A stretch of 64,000 nucleotides of DNA from Labyrinthula sp. Ha (Eukaryota > Sar > Bigyra > Labyrinthulida > Labyrinthulaceae): positions 2,170,001-2,234,000 of the forward strand of contig JAALGZ010000002.1 in NCBI GenBank assembly GCA_015227615.1, in the 5' to 3' direction. The position numbers were made by a program, and so were the translations under genes. Below are positions 1-12,049 of the stretch, piece by piece; the first letter of the stretch is position 1, and each line of letters starts with the position of its first letter. The notes beneath the pieces were generated by a model. The model searched no databases. It was given only the letters and a program-made list of their open reading frames with translations, and had not been told where the DNA came from.

Positions 1-3000
1 TGCGTTGTCCAATAAATGTGAAACTAATGTAGTGAAAGTTCTTCTGCTTGCGGACGCTATTTACGGCCAAAGAAACTGGAACTTCTCCAAAACCTCCCAC
101 CAAATACCGTAGACAAACTGGCATGGTTTCTAATGATTTTCTAACGACATATCAAAATATTTGATATGAAAAAGCAAGCCAGGTTTCTAGCTCACTCACA
201 ACTCAAGATGTGGATTTCCCAGCTTTAATCATATGTGGATATGAGACATAGGCTCGACACTGTGGTGTTGTTCAGTTATTATGTTCAAGGTGTTACTAAA
301 GACTTCACAGAACCTGGTGACTCCCTTCTTTAAGCCAAAGATGATCTTATAACTGAGGCTGTGCTCCATTTATGAAAGAAGAAACACAGTACACACTCAT
401 CAACCAGGTAGAAAACCTGGCTGTTGATGACTAGACTACTATCCAACGGTTCTGCAAACCCGGAAAGAAATAATAACAGCTCTGAGAAAATATATTTATG
501 GGTTCATGACTCCGTTTAGCATTCTAGCAGAGGATTGTCAAACTATAGGTTGAATTGGTATGTTTGGACAACTGTTAGCTCCATGTGAAATTCGAGTGAG
601 CATCTAATACTTTGACTAGATCTTCGGAAAATTCTTTTCTGCAAGAAAAACTTTGATATATCACTAGGTTGGTACTTTCACTCCAAGTTAGGGTCAGACG
701 CAAATAGAATCATCACCACTTATATTAGAAAATTATTTTAATTTTGACCATTCGCAAGAAAATTAAAACTTTGATTCGTATCAAATGACTTTGATCCTAT
801 TTAATAAATACTTAACAGTCGAGATAAGACTCGGCTGCATGCACCGTTGGCAAATAACCAAAGAAAATTTTTCTACTACTGCACCGGCCAAAAATCTTCA
901 ACAATGAGCTATGTAGCATAGTAATAACACAGCGGTAGGGCGCATTTGAGCCTTGTTCATCTTTTGAAGATTTTCATGCGATGCAATAATAAAAAATATG
1001 TTTTAGCCATTTCGTTCAGGGCCATGTACATCAGCCTTATATTGATAATCAAGTAACCCCCTATATTCACCAAAATGATTTGAAAACTACCAGAATTAAC
1101 AAAGAATAAAGATAGAAAGAAACTTTTTTGATGAATGATTATTGAATTAAATTCATTCCCTTGCCCAAAGTATCAATAAACTCAGTAAGAGCGCCGCTCT
1201 CATGGAAATTTCGCAACGTAACTATCATAGTTACACATAGTAATTTACTTTTGCCATGAATTCTCCACATAAAAAGCCGGAACCAAGTACTCTTCTCAAG
1301 CCAATGACAAGGCACAGCTCGTCAAACTCTTGGTTTAGATTCAGCATTTATACCAACAATCTATCTTGCTCTCTACCATGCTAATTTGTTATTGTTACGG
1401 AATTCAAAGAGCTCATAAGTTCTTATTTTCTTTAAGATGGATGGCTTCGCAAAAAAGGAAAGTTATTATCAGCATAGGAGGACTTGATGCAGTTTCATTC
1501 CAGTGATTAGTTAATGAAATATTTGAACCCAAAGAAATTTAATTTTATTAACAGAGGTTGGCCGATACACTCACTACAAGACTAAATCTATCTAGGAATA
1601 TAATCTAAGTACTAGGAAGAATGTCCTTTTTCTGCATTGAGTTGGAAACTAAGGAATTATATACCTATAGAGTACCAGCTTCTGTAAATTCAGCTTGGCT
1701 TTTACATACATCTCCAAATTTATGCAAAATATTGATATCCATGCTACAAGATTTTTGAACAGTAATGTGTATAAAAAATTCGAAAGAATCTTATATGGAA
1801 ATAGAGTTATAGGCGCTAAAATGTAAATGAGGTATAAGATCAGCTAAGTTTTTAATACCTGTGCACATCGCACACGAAAATGTGGAAAGATATTTAGTAC
1901 ATGATGACTCAGCCTCCAGAGGGCATATTCCTTTAAACATTAGGAGGATTTCAGTATCATGCTAAATGAGTAGAGTATACAAATAAAATATAATTCAGTT
2001 TAAAAGAGTGTTAAAACTGACTTTTCAATTATAAACAACATAAATGGACGATCTCTTCAATATTTCCTTAACAATTATAGACTCTCAACCCTAATTCCAT
2101 GCTCCTACACTAGGAGAAAGAGGTGCATCATGAATGATACAAACTGGAAAAAGAACAAGAACAATTAAAAATAACCAGGAATCGCCTTCATTATAGTTAG
2201 TAAAGCGACATCAAAATTTTCTTCGAAAGGTATGAATGGGAGGAAATCTTGAATAGAAGCCACACAATGGATCTGATTATGATCACCAGAAGCAGAAGTA
2301 CTAGTCCTGAAAATACAAAGAAGCTCTTTAATAATAGTCAAGAGATATTTCAGGACTATAACACGTTTTTTAAACTGGGTGAATGTTACTCTAAGCTAAG
2401 AAAATAAGTAAGATAAGGTAACGAAGAATAGCTCATGTAGCCTCAACGATTACACAGTATTTGAGAACATTCTAGATCAAGCTTCAAAGAGTTAAGAAAT
2501 CGCTTACAATACAGCATAGAGGAATATTTCACTAATAACCCACAAATACTTCTATATTATAACATTCATCTAAACCTGAAGACATGTTAAAATAAGAAGA
2601 ACGGGTTTAACATTCTAACCGCATAAGGTATCTAAAAAAATAAAGGGTTGATAAAAAAGGACCGGAAAACAAAGAGAAATTTGTCTAGAGATTACGGTAA
2701 GGGAAATATATATTAAAATATAGTTAAAATTGTACTCATGGTGTTTCTTAAAGAATGGAAAGAATAGTAGGTAATGAATAAAATACTACAACACCGTTAC
2801 CACTGAATCCAATATTTTCCGAAACTACATGGAATCAGAGAAAATATTTCTGGGATATCTAGCACCCCTACAAAAGCGGAGAAGAAACCATCGTGATATC
2901 TAATATATATATACTGAAGTAATAATAGAAGATGTCAATAAATTTTCTAATTATAAACTAGCACAAATAATGTTCAGTTTACTGAAGCATCAAGCTCTTA

Positions 3001-6000
3001 TTCGCTTGAAAATGTTAATAGAAATTCTAAAATGTACTAGTCTAGTAATGAGATATTTGCAACAAGTCAAAGAAGAGCTCTTCATACACCCAAATAGATT
3101 AGAATAATAGGATCTTATATATTTCAAGTAAAAATATTAAAACATTGTGCAAAGATGGATACAATCAAGTTCCGACAAATTTTAGGTACATATTCATACT
3201 ACATTCTTGTTACAAACCTATCATTAAACCAAAAATTATATACTAAAGAGCTCCATGTAAAAAAATAGGTAACTACCAGTATTGCTCAACGGATAGTACA
3301 CGAATGAGAAAATATATACATATGTCTAACCCCTGTGGGGTTTCAGATTAAGCTAGAGATTGTTAGAGAATATAATTCAGTTCGAAAATGAAAATAATGT
3401 TTTTAACCGAACATTAATAAATTAATAATAAGATATGCGTTCAACTAAAATCAGGGGATTGGGTTTACTCATGTTTTTTTATGCAGTTAAAAGAAAATAC
3501 TCCAAAGGAACTAATGCAACAACTAAGACGCCGATACATAAATATCTCAATGTGTTCTCACCAGCTAATATAAAAGAAATGTATAGTCTCTAATGCAAGT
3601 AATAACATGGATGAAACTACGCAGTGAATTTGTCGATAAATGCTTAGAGTGATTTTATATTTATTTGACTACATTAACAATATAGATATGATAAAATTGG
3701 AACTGGTATAACCTTAAAATGACAAGTATAACGACTCAGTAAATAATTTGCTGTTGTCCAAAGTGATAAAAATGTAATATGGAAGATGCAAAGCACTCTT
3801 GCTCGACCTCGATTTTTCCGATAAAGTAATCGATGGTGTTCATACTTCACAGATATACTGAATTGAAAAAAAATGAGACAAGATCCTGGAGAGTAGATAA
3901 TCTAGCCGTCTTGATGAAAATAGGTACTAATGCTGATAAGAAATAACAATAATAGACTGATTTTTGCTTGGTTTCTGATTATCAATTAGACAATTTTGAC
4001 CTTGTTTTCACCAAGTGTTTTTTGCTGATTGTTGATGATCAATAGCATATCAAACTCGTTTGCTAATTGTCAGTATCAATCAATATGAATTGTATAGAAA
4101 AACAAGTTACCAATAACTCAAACTCGGTCTCTAGAGATATACAGCAAATGATATTTAGTTGATATCCCTTAAGGTGTTATACAGTTGCTAGCATTTTATA
4201 ACTATTTGTTTTGCGACACTATTAAGAGAATTAAGCTAATGAGGTAAATAGCATATATTCATGAGCCAGCATAGACCTTGTTAAATAAGATGAAAAGATG
4301 AGTATTATGAAAAGAAGCCAATATGGTTTCAAAAATTATAGAAGCTACAAAAGTATATATCTCTAATTTCAGAAAAAAAGAATTAGACTACATTAACCAA
4401 CTCAAGTACAAATTATCGGTTGTAAATGCAATTAATCTCAGGACATATTATAACGGGCTCTGAGCCTTGTATATGACCTGTCTAATCAAATGAAAAATAC
4501 TTAAGAAGCATAAAGTCTTTACACACACACCTGAGCTCTTTCAACTAAGAGCATATCCATTGGCATATAAATAAGATACCCGGCACTAGTCGCTGCCTAA
4601 AGATGACAAAACATACGAAAATCTTTTTTTGTCTTCTTCCAAAGGTTCATGCTTTTGCAGTATTTTTCATTTTAAACCAAATGTCAAAGCTTAAGAGAAC
4701 CGCTAATTCTCGCATTTAATAAGAATTATGAGCAATCAAGGTCTTAATGTGATCATATTGATCAATAAGTGACTTAGAATTTTAATTATTATTATATTAT
4801 TTGGAATTTATTCTGCTTACTATTTCGTTATTCTTAATATTGAATATTCAATTAAAGCAGTTGGAATAGTATTAACATTAATCAATTGGATTATCATTTC
4901 TAAGAAAAATCAATAAATCTAATCCGACCCCTTTGTATTGCCGGACCTAGTAACTAGCTCTGAACAACCATGAACTTGAATTTGTTGCCCTCTGTAAACA
5001 CTACAGCTTAGCCTTCAAAAGATTAAGGATATCATAAAACCAATAGTAGCACAAGCTTATACGTACTACGACTAAGTAATGAACGTACAATTGAATCTTC
5101 ATCTTTCATCTTTGGGTGCATGAGGAGTTGATCTGCCTCCAGGGAATTCATAAGGCACTGAACTCAACTTAGCAAAACAATAGTCAGAATGTATCAGACA
5201 CTGTTGGTAAGATCATTAAAGACTTGCAAAGGTAACTCTTTGGGTTATCTCACTCATATATATATATTTGAAACCAGATTTTAAGCAGAGGTAATTGTTA
5301 CCCCATCAATTAATATACTCTTGTATGAATCTGCAACTATGACCTGTTTAAGTTCGGTAATACCAGAACACAAAACATTAAAGTAGTTAGTAATTTTTCG
5401 CAGCTAAATCTTTTCTAATAGATAGAATTTGGTAAAGTGAATTCATGTAGATGGCGATTTCACACTTTTTTGTTTCGTGATAAATAATCATGTATTCGAT
5501 AGTTAGCAGTGTAAGGTTGTTCGTATTTTTGGTAGGCTTTCCTAAAAACTAGGTACTCATGTAGTTTCAAGGCTGGTTTGTCATATCCTAATAGGATCCC
5601 ACATATCCTACAACGACGTGAGTATTTATTGTAATTTGCTGTTTTAAGAACTGTACCGTACTGTAAAAAAAGCTGAATGAAAAGTTAAGTAGTACTAGTT
5701 CAACAAAATAATCTGATGGGGTACTAAACCATTTCTTTTCCTTTTATTTCTTCAATATGTTGATCTCTATACGCACAATGGAGCAGGAAAACCTTCAAGA
5801 AAGTGCAGAGTATGTTTCATTAAACTTTTGTAGCCTACTTAGTTTTATCCATATGAAATGAAGGAGCAAGTATTTATAAAAAATTAATCAGAATCAATAT
5901 TTAAAGCAAAAAAATGTTCTGAAAATAATTGAGACCAATTATTTAGGTAGTCTAGTTTCGAAGCAAATTGTTTTTAAGTTCTTAAAAATCTTAATATCTG

Positions 6001-6587
6001 GGGGAAATATTAGGTTTTTGCGCTCTACTAAAAAGCGTGGAGTTTATGACGCAATCCGGGGTAAATCAATCTCATGAACCTGAACAGAGTCTAACCTTGA
6101 AATATGGTATCAAATACCGATATCTTGTTCTCCGTTTCCCCGTTTTCTACATTGTATATTTTCCTCTTTAATTTGATTTCTTAGTTTTTTATTCGGAGTT
6201 AAGAAACTATATCAAACATTTGAATATTATTCAAGTATATATTTACTTTATAAAGAAATATTTTCTTTGTTTTGTTATATATTTCCTTGACGCAGACCAG
6301 TTTTGACGGGCTTTCCTTTTGGGTTGTATTCTTGTTTTGGTGAGCTGCATAATAGGGATAAATGTCGTGTGTGTACATCTATCGAACCCGTGCATGTTTT
6401 GATCTGAAAGTATAACCGATTGTACAATAGGAAATTACTACAGTACAAACAACAAATAGAATAAAACCGTTCAGTGGTCCTCACGGGGGACTACTCGGCG
6501 AAACTATAATAACCTACGGTATTTTAGATATTTTAAAACCAAACAAAACTAAAGAAAATAAAGTTAACAAAAAATAAAATTAGAAGA
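1..6587. other. Gene desert, AT-rich and stop-dense
   Basis: I see no supportable gene here. The sequence is AT-rich with stops scattered in all six frames, and no open frame of 60 or more codons occurs before about 6275. One copy of the recurrent promoter-like element (TTGCCCAAAG, 1161-1170) lies here without a convincing gene behind it. A TATA-like stretch near 4565 followed by short open frames was considered and rejected. I see no tandem repeat, tRNA or rRNA. Confidence 0.6.
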
Positions 6588-6833
6588 ATGAGAGTTATTT
6601 CTGTTTTAGCTGTACTAAATGTTTTGTTCCATTCAACAGAAGCTCAGACGATGGCAGGTTGTGAAATGTGCTGCTCGTACTATTTTATTGGAGGTTCTGG
6701 ACCAGAGATGGAAAACTGTGTCACGTTTTGTCATGAATTTGCAGACGAGACCATGACTATAGAGGAGTGTGGTTCGGACGGAGTATGTATGACCGCAGGA
6801 AGGTATATGGACTCTAGAAAATGCTTTAACTAA
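6588..6833 (+). CDS. Small secreted cysteine-rich peptide (81 aa)
   Basis: This single-exon frame of 81 codons starts with a short hydrophobic signal peptide (residues 1-19, cleavage likely before Gln20-Thr21). The mature part of about 60 residues contains eight cysteines at 25, 28, 29, 44, 48, 61, 67 and 79. The pattern is C-x2-CC-x14-C-x3-C-x12-C-x5-C-x11-C, which suits four disulphide bonds. It is acidic and has no membrane segment. The start lies in an A-rich leader typical of genes in this window. It converges with the HVA22-like gene, 66 bp away. I do not recognise a family; a secreted signal, effector or defence-type peptide is inference from the architecture only. A chance open frame is unlikely because the signal peptide and cysteine pattern coincide. 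Confidence 0.65.
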   Translation: MRVISVLAVLNVLFHSTEAQTMAGCEMCCSYYFIGGSGPEMENCVTFCHEFADETMTIEECGSDGVCMTAGRYMDSRKCFN

Positions 6834-6899
6834 GTGCTCCTCGAGAATGTATTGAATAGCTTAAATATCTATTCTCTTTTAATATATAAAATGTTTTAT

Positions 6900-7517
6900 T
6901 CATAGTTTTTTCATCGGATATTTTGACAGTTCAACTATCCAGCAATTAGCTAACCTGCTCACCAAAGAAAAATATCTTTCTATGATCATACTCAGTTTGT
7001 TTACAATTGGTTTCACAATAATTTCATAGAGAAAGTTTATTTTATTGCAGTCGGGGAAAATGATTTTGTGAGTTAGAAGCAAAGAATTCGAGTTAAAATT
7101 GAGCATGTATATGAAAAACTGTAGTTTAACAAAGAGAAAAACCCTTTTATTTGGGAGTAACAATCTGGATAGAAGAGATTCTTCAAGGGTTCTTATAAGA
7201 GCAAAAGTAGTCCAGTATTTCAGCCATGTTTCTTGATTTGACTTTTCTTCTATTGCTTTAAAAGATTTAATCATAGGATAAATAATAGAAACATAAGTAA
7301 TGAATATATTTTGAAATAGACGTAACCAGTATATAATAGAAACCACAGCTGCGACAGAAGATATTAACAATACCTTAGAAGGTGAAGCTCCAGACTAAAA
7401 TGATAAAATAGAGATAGTTACTTGTATTGAAATATTGCATAACCATTCTGGATAGATATCTTCGATCTGTTTTTCATATAGTTTTATTGCTGTAGTTTTA
7501 TTTTTTTCTTCGTCCAT
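6900..7517 (-). CDS. TB2/DP1/HVA22 (REEP/Yop1) family ER-shaping membrane protein
   Basis: There are two exons (7517-7422 and 7394-6900) around a 27-nt GT-AG intron at 7395-7421, giving 196 aa. The diagnostic block is IIYPMIKSFKAIEE followed by QETWLKYWTTFALIRTLEE, matching the YPxYxSFKAIESxxxxxxxxWLxYW signature of Yop1, REEP5 and HVA22. Further hydrophobic hairpins follow, then a basic C-terminus ending YPMKKL. Proteins of this family insert hairpins into tubular ER and shape the membrane, often with reticulons. The N-terminal exon is hydrophilic. The start was chosen as the first ATG opening this frame, 15 bp downstream of a TTGCCCAAAA element. The family hydrophobic pattern is divergent, so the exact subfamily is uncertain. 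Confidence 0.75.
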
Positions 7518-7531
7518 ATATATACATTCTC

Positions 7532-7541
7532 TTGCCCAAAA
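7532..7541. promoter_or_regulatory. TTGCCCAAAA promoter-like element, upstream of the HVA22-like gene
   Basis: This is an exact TTGCCCAAAA, read on the plus strand, 15 bp before the ATG of the minus-strand HVA22-like gene. The same core recurs upstream of at least five other genes in this window. Confidence 0.5.
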
Positions 7542-7668
7542 ATTTGAATAGTATAAACTCATATCGTGAAAAGGTTTACTTACAGTGTGGAATTATCGTA
7601 GGTATCAATGCGCGTTTATGATCGTTTAAGAAGAAAAGTATTTATGAAATATATATTTATGTACTATT

Positions 7669-9523
7669 CTAATAATCTAAGGAACTAAATTTTGAAAAGT
7701 TTAACTTATAATATGCAGAATAATTTTCCGAAGACTCTTGAGCTCTACTATCATAGTTTTGAGTTTTATTTACACTATCTTTTAAGTTTGTTCTTGTAGA
7801 ATATATTGGATTCATTGTTTGATATGTTTGAGGATTACTTTGCATTGATTCACTAACGCTTCTATATAAAACTATTTCTCTTATTCTTAGATACTCGCAA
7901 TGAAAAAAGTAAGAACCAGCACAAACAGCAACCATAGCACATGATAAAGAAAACATATTGAAAGTACTGGTAACATTTTCTGAGCGTGCAATAGCTTTTT
8001 CCATTTTAGTTCTATAATGAAACCCATAATAAAACTGAGAGACTGCAAATCCAATACCACAAAATGCAATTATAACAGCAACATTTTGTAATCTGTCAAA
8101 AACAATTTCAAAATCTTGCTTTTGACGACTCTTGATTCTTGAGACAACATAACTATATTATTAGAAAGAAAAAATACTATACTTTTGATCAGCAGTTGTA
8201 TTAATTTAATTTATTTTATGAAATTTTATTCTTGAGTACATCAAAAGTAAAACAGCAAATAAATGACGAGATCCAAGAATAAAATGAGATGCGCTAGAAA
8301 ATACACCCCCTCCATACATATCCATGAGAACGGCATACCATACACCACTCAAACCTAAACTAAATTCTAAAAACCGGATCATGTATAAGAACCTTTGACT
8401 AGAAACTTCATCTTTCTTTCGCATTACTGTTGCAGCCTTTCGTGATACTTGAATCATTTCTGCTGCTACTTCAAGAAGATAAATCACTACAATAGAATAA
8501 TTCAAAGCTGACAGTTGAAAATGTCCTCCAGTGGAAACATATAAGTTAGACAACTTGTCAAAAATAACTTGAGCCTCTGCATTAAGATAACTCTCTCTAG
8601 TAGGATTAAGAGTTCCTCTTCCTTCATATTCATTTTGCTCCATCCCCATAAAATCGTAGAAATCTTCAAACGGTGATCCGTGATAAAAAAATAAATCCTC
8701 CTCTGTAAAAGAAACATCTGAAATGAAAGTGACCGCTGAACTTAATTCCCTAAGCATATTCATACGAGTTTGTAATAATAAAGAGAATGAAGAACTAACA
8801 ATTGAGGTGAGGAAAAATACCATAAAAATATAATATGAAAACTTGTTTGGAATCTGAAGTGGACCTAGAATAAAAACAATGCAAAAAATACTCTTCAAGT
8901 GACGCCAACGTCGAACATCAAGAAAAACCAAAACACCAATCAAAAGCATAGCAGAAGAGAGAATTAGAACTGACATAACAAATATTTCATGTGTTTCTAG
9001 ATACTTTGAACTGACTTCTTGCGATCCTGGACTTTCGACACACAATAGTTCTGTACAAGTACAAATACTTTGAGCTTGTTCAACAGTCATTAAACTAACA
9101 TCTGCCTAAATTTGTAAAGCAAAAAAACAAAAGTTAGCAAAGGTTGGTATTTATTCCTGCAGAAAAAGAAAACTCCTGATTGACAACCATTTCCAAGAAA
9201 CTCAAAAGTAGATATTTCACAAAACTCGAAAGGAAATTCTGGATCAACAAATCTTTTGTGTAAGGAACCTGTAGATACCCAAGGTAAAGACTCTATAATC
9301 AAGCTAAAGTTACCAATTTCGTCATAAAAGTTTCTTGCAAAATACTCCGGCTATACAGTAAATGTCTGGAAAAAAAAATCAAGATAATTTGTTTTAACAA
9401 TATCAGGGTTGAGTTCAAGAGTGATTTTGGATGAAGCTTGTATCCTTTGAGCATAGTGAGCACATATTTCATCAAATTTATTGTGCAGTTAAACTTCTTT
9501 GAGCTAATATGATCATTAGTCAT
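7669..9523 (-). CDS. Unrecognised polytopic membrane protein, receptor-like, with large N-terminal domain
   Basis: The model has five exons: 9523-9495, 9444-9399, 9350-9129, 9105-8240 and 8152-7669. Introns are 50, 48, 23 and 87 nt, all GT-AG and frame-consistent, giving about 548 aa. The N-terminal part (about 130 residues) has several cysteines, including a CTCTELLC cluster just before the first helix. About seven hydrophobic segments follow: one near VLILSSAMLLIGVLVFL, one or two near FIL..IPNKFSYYIFMVFFLTS, then NYSIVVIYLLEV, a helix near LEFSLGLSGVWYAVL, LFAVLLLIYVV, VAVIIAFCGIGFAV and MVAVCAGSYFF. A long hydrophilic loop separates the second and third groups. The C-terminal tail of about 80 residues is polar and rich in Ser, Asn, Tyr and Gln. 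This is receptor-like architecture, but I recognise no GPCR family motif. The 5' end is the weakest part: protein-like sequence at 9567-9683 may be an earlier exon. The last intron could instead separate two genes, although the frames join well. Confidence 0.55.
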
Positions 9524-9566
9524 GGCATTTTAATTACTGAGTACTAGGCAAAAAAATATATTAAAC

Positions 9567-9683
9567 GTTCCAGGATTTCATTCATGCGAATGACCTTCTT
9601 ATAAGTTTCATTGGGCTTAGAATTGAATGCATTTTCGTAGTAAGAGTTAGAAGCTCGATAAAACCGAATTTGAACCCCAAAAA
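9567..9683 (-). other. Possible additional 5' exon of the polytopic membrane protein
   Basis: This open stretch encodes protein-like sequence containing FYRASNSYYENAF and NETYKKVIRMNEILE. It is bounded upstream by a CTAAG acceptor-like site and downstream by a GTTTAA donor-like site. It lies just upstream of and on the same strand as the membrane protein gene. I could not join it in frame to the next exon without meeting a stop, so it is left out of the coding model. Transcript reads would settle it. Confidence 0.35.
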
Positions 9684-12049
9684 CTTAGAAAATTCTGTTT
9701 TATATTTTTTTGGTGTTTTTATTTGGATACTTCAATATGTAAATATAGAACTGTTTCTTCTGGCCGAAAATATAATATAACTAAAAGAAATTAGTTGCGA
9801 AGAAAAAATAGTCTTTAGACTCTTGAATAAACTTTCTATTAATAAACATAGCTATTTCAAAATTCATAATATTAAATACTTACAAGTATATTGTAGCCAA
9901 TTTTTAGCTTGGACTGAGAAAGCATAGCTCAGTGAATACAACCTTGGATTTATCTTTCTTTTAAAGTATCTAGGTACAGCCATTATCGTTTTGAAAAATT
10001 ACCCAAAATACGTACGAGTTGTACCACAACATTCAGGACTTCACGTGAAGATGACGATAAGCTTACAGCTGATGCAATCTGATCATGAGCTCATTCGTTT
10101 CTCTCTGTGTAAGAATACCTGGCTTTAGAGAAAATGTATCCCTCTTCTTTTCGAGACTAAGGTACTATTGACCCTAGGTTACTTAAAAACACGTTGGGGA
10201 TCCATTTTATTGTACTCCGTAGAATATACCTGACTAATTATGTTTCCTTGCATTTCGCTTTCAGAAGCATGGTTCGAGTTAAAAACAATAACTGGAGAAA
10301 ATAAGCGAAGCACAGAGAATAAAGTGAAGCTAGTTACAAGGTACCAAGTAAACAACTAGAAGTTACAAAAGCCACCAAAAGGTCTTTTTTTGCTTTTTCT
10401 ATAGAATTTACATCAATTTCTGTTTACCCCTTCTTTCTTTTGTAATGAGAGAATGAACTGTTTTAAAATAGCATGTGGTTTGGGAATGTGCCATCACTTC
10501 ATTAATTCAGTTTCCAGAGTTCATACACTTATTTTGTTGCCCTTACTACAAATTACCAACTTGTACTTAGAAATTTAAATAATATATCCTGTTCTGAAAA
10601 ATCTTAAGTAGATAATATCTACAATGTTGTAGTTAAGCTCCACTTATGCAAACATAAAAACTGCTCCCACACTCCTTTAATTTCAAATAGCTTGCCTTCT
10701 GACAATTCTTACTTGACATTTCTCTTATGTTCACAAACATAGTTGGTGTTGTCTTCATGAACAGAATATTGACTATCATCAAGCGGCTAACCATGAATTC
10801 AAAGACAATTATTCAGAATTTCTCTATGAGAACCATGCTAGTTACGTATATAAAACAGGTATACAACAGTAAATAGAGATGTCTAATTTGTTGAACGAAA
10901 TTTCTTTTTCGTTACAGCTCAGTTCCCTGAAGCTAATACAACCATCCTAAAGATAACTTTGCAAATATATTCAAAACCAAAAAAAAACTGCACTATCACT
11001 GATTTGCCGCATAGAAAAGAATATTTCACTGAGTTATTAAAGCCCAACAAGAATAATCGATGAATAGTTGACAGTCTCCAACACGGAAACCAACGAGTAA
11101 TTGTACATTCTGTCCTGTAAATGCCGCTCTTCAGACATTTTGAATTCATCTCTGACATTGTCAGTAGCTTACTGAGATCATTTAAAATACTTATTTCCTT
11201 TAATTTTCATTAAACTTAAGCAATAGCAAAGTGATAAGATTGACTCGCACAGTACTATCTTAGTTACGACTTGTCCCTTTAAAGATGGGCAAAAGCTGGT
11301 TAGGACGAATTTAGACTATGGATACCACGATATGAAGCATGAAGACAAAGTAGTATAATTATTTCTGCTCCTAGATTGGCAAAAATTTAATTAATTGTTA
11401 CAACCATAGAGTGTCAAGTTCATAAGAGTCTAAGGCAAATTTATTTCCACAGTGTATCCTTCATATCATCTTAGGTTATTATTGTGGGCTAAAATGTATA
11501 GTAGTACTTTAGAAACAATGAAAGCAAATCAGCGCGGCGGTGCAGCACCTTTTGGTTGATGTCGAAATGGGCTAGAAAACAGTACTTATGGGAGTGTTGT
11601 GCTCCAGAAAGATAACACTGAATGCTTTGGACTGATAAAATAAGAAACGAACATGGGGGAAATTTATATTATCTAGTTTAAAGCGTAGAAGCCATAGAGT
11701 GCGAGTATGTTTCTACTTCATCTTCTTTAACTTTATCATTATATCATTCTTCCCCAAAGTTATATTTCAAAAAATTGTATTGACCAAGTTTTAAGAATAT
11801 GCGGTGATTATATATATTTAAAGACTGAAATAGGTGTTAGATTCAGTCAGAGGCTTAGTATATTCCCAACAAGCTTTATTAGCCTATTGATCCCTTTTTA
11901 TAAATATCTCCCAATTGCCCAAAATTCTATGTCGGAAGATCTATATAATAAATACCATATATAATAGTCAAATCCCGGTTAAAATTCCAGCCTGCATTGA
12001 AGAAGTTATAAAACTAGAAAGAATCAAACTGCGAAAGAACATCTAAATA
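9684..12049. other. Intergenic region, no supportable gene
   Basis: The stretch is AT-rich with only short open frames. It contains a short frame at 9870-9785 (minus) that could be a further 5' exon of the membrane protein, and a minus-strand 79-codon frame at 10919-11158 that shows no protein-like signature. A TATAAATA sequence and a TTGCCCAAAA element near 11900-11924 probably belong to the gene starting at 12050. Confidence 0.5.
11915..11924. promoter_or_regulatory. TTGCCCAAAA promoter-like element
   Basis: This is an exact copy on the plus strand, preceded by a TATAAATA-like sequence about 15-20 bp upstream. It lies 125 bp upstream of the start of the four-exon orphan gene, further than usual, so a longer leader or a missed 5' exon is possible. 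Confidence 0.4.

Noticed and set aside
1161-1260. Promoter-like element followed by an ATG at 1201
   Set aside because: The frame closes after twelve codons, and a candidate intron adds only a few more.
4560-4919. TATA-like sequence followed by short open frames, including one with two hydrophobic stretches
   Set aside because: The pieces could not be joined in one frame with plausible introns, no start fits, and AT-rich DNA readily encodes hydrophobic runs.
6275-6484. 69-codon minus-strand frame
   Set aside because: No signal peptide, domain or promoter support; typical of chance.
8160-8240. In-frame TAA within the polytopic membrane protein, which suggested stop codon reassignment
   Set aside because: An 87-nt GT-AG intron removes it in frame, and all three stops end genes elsewhere in the window.
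10919-11158. 79-codon minus-strand frame
   Set aside because: Irregular composition, no motif, no neighbouring promoter element.
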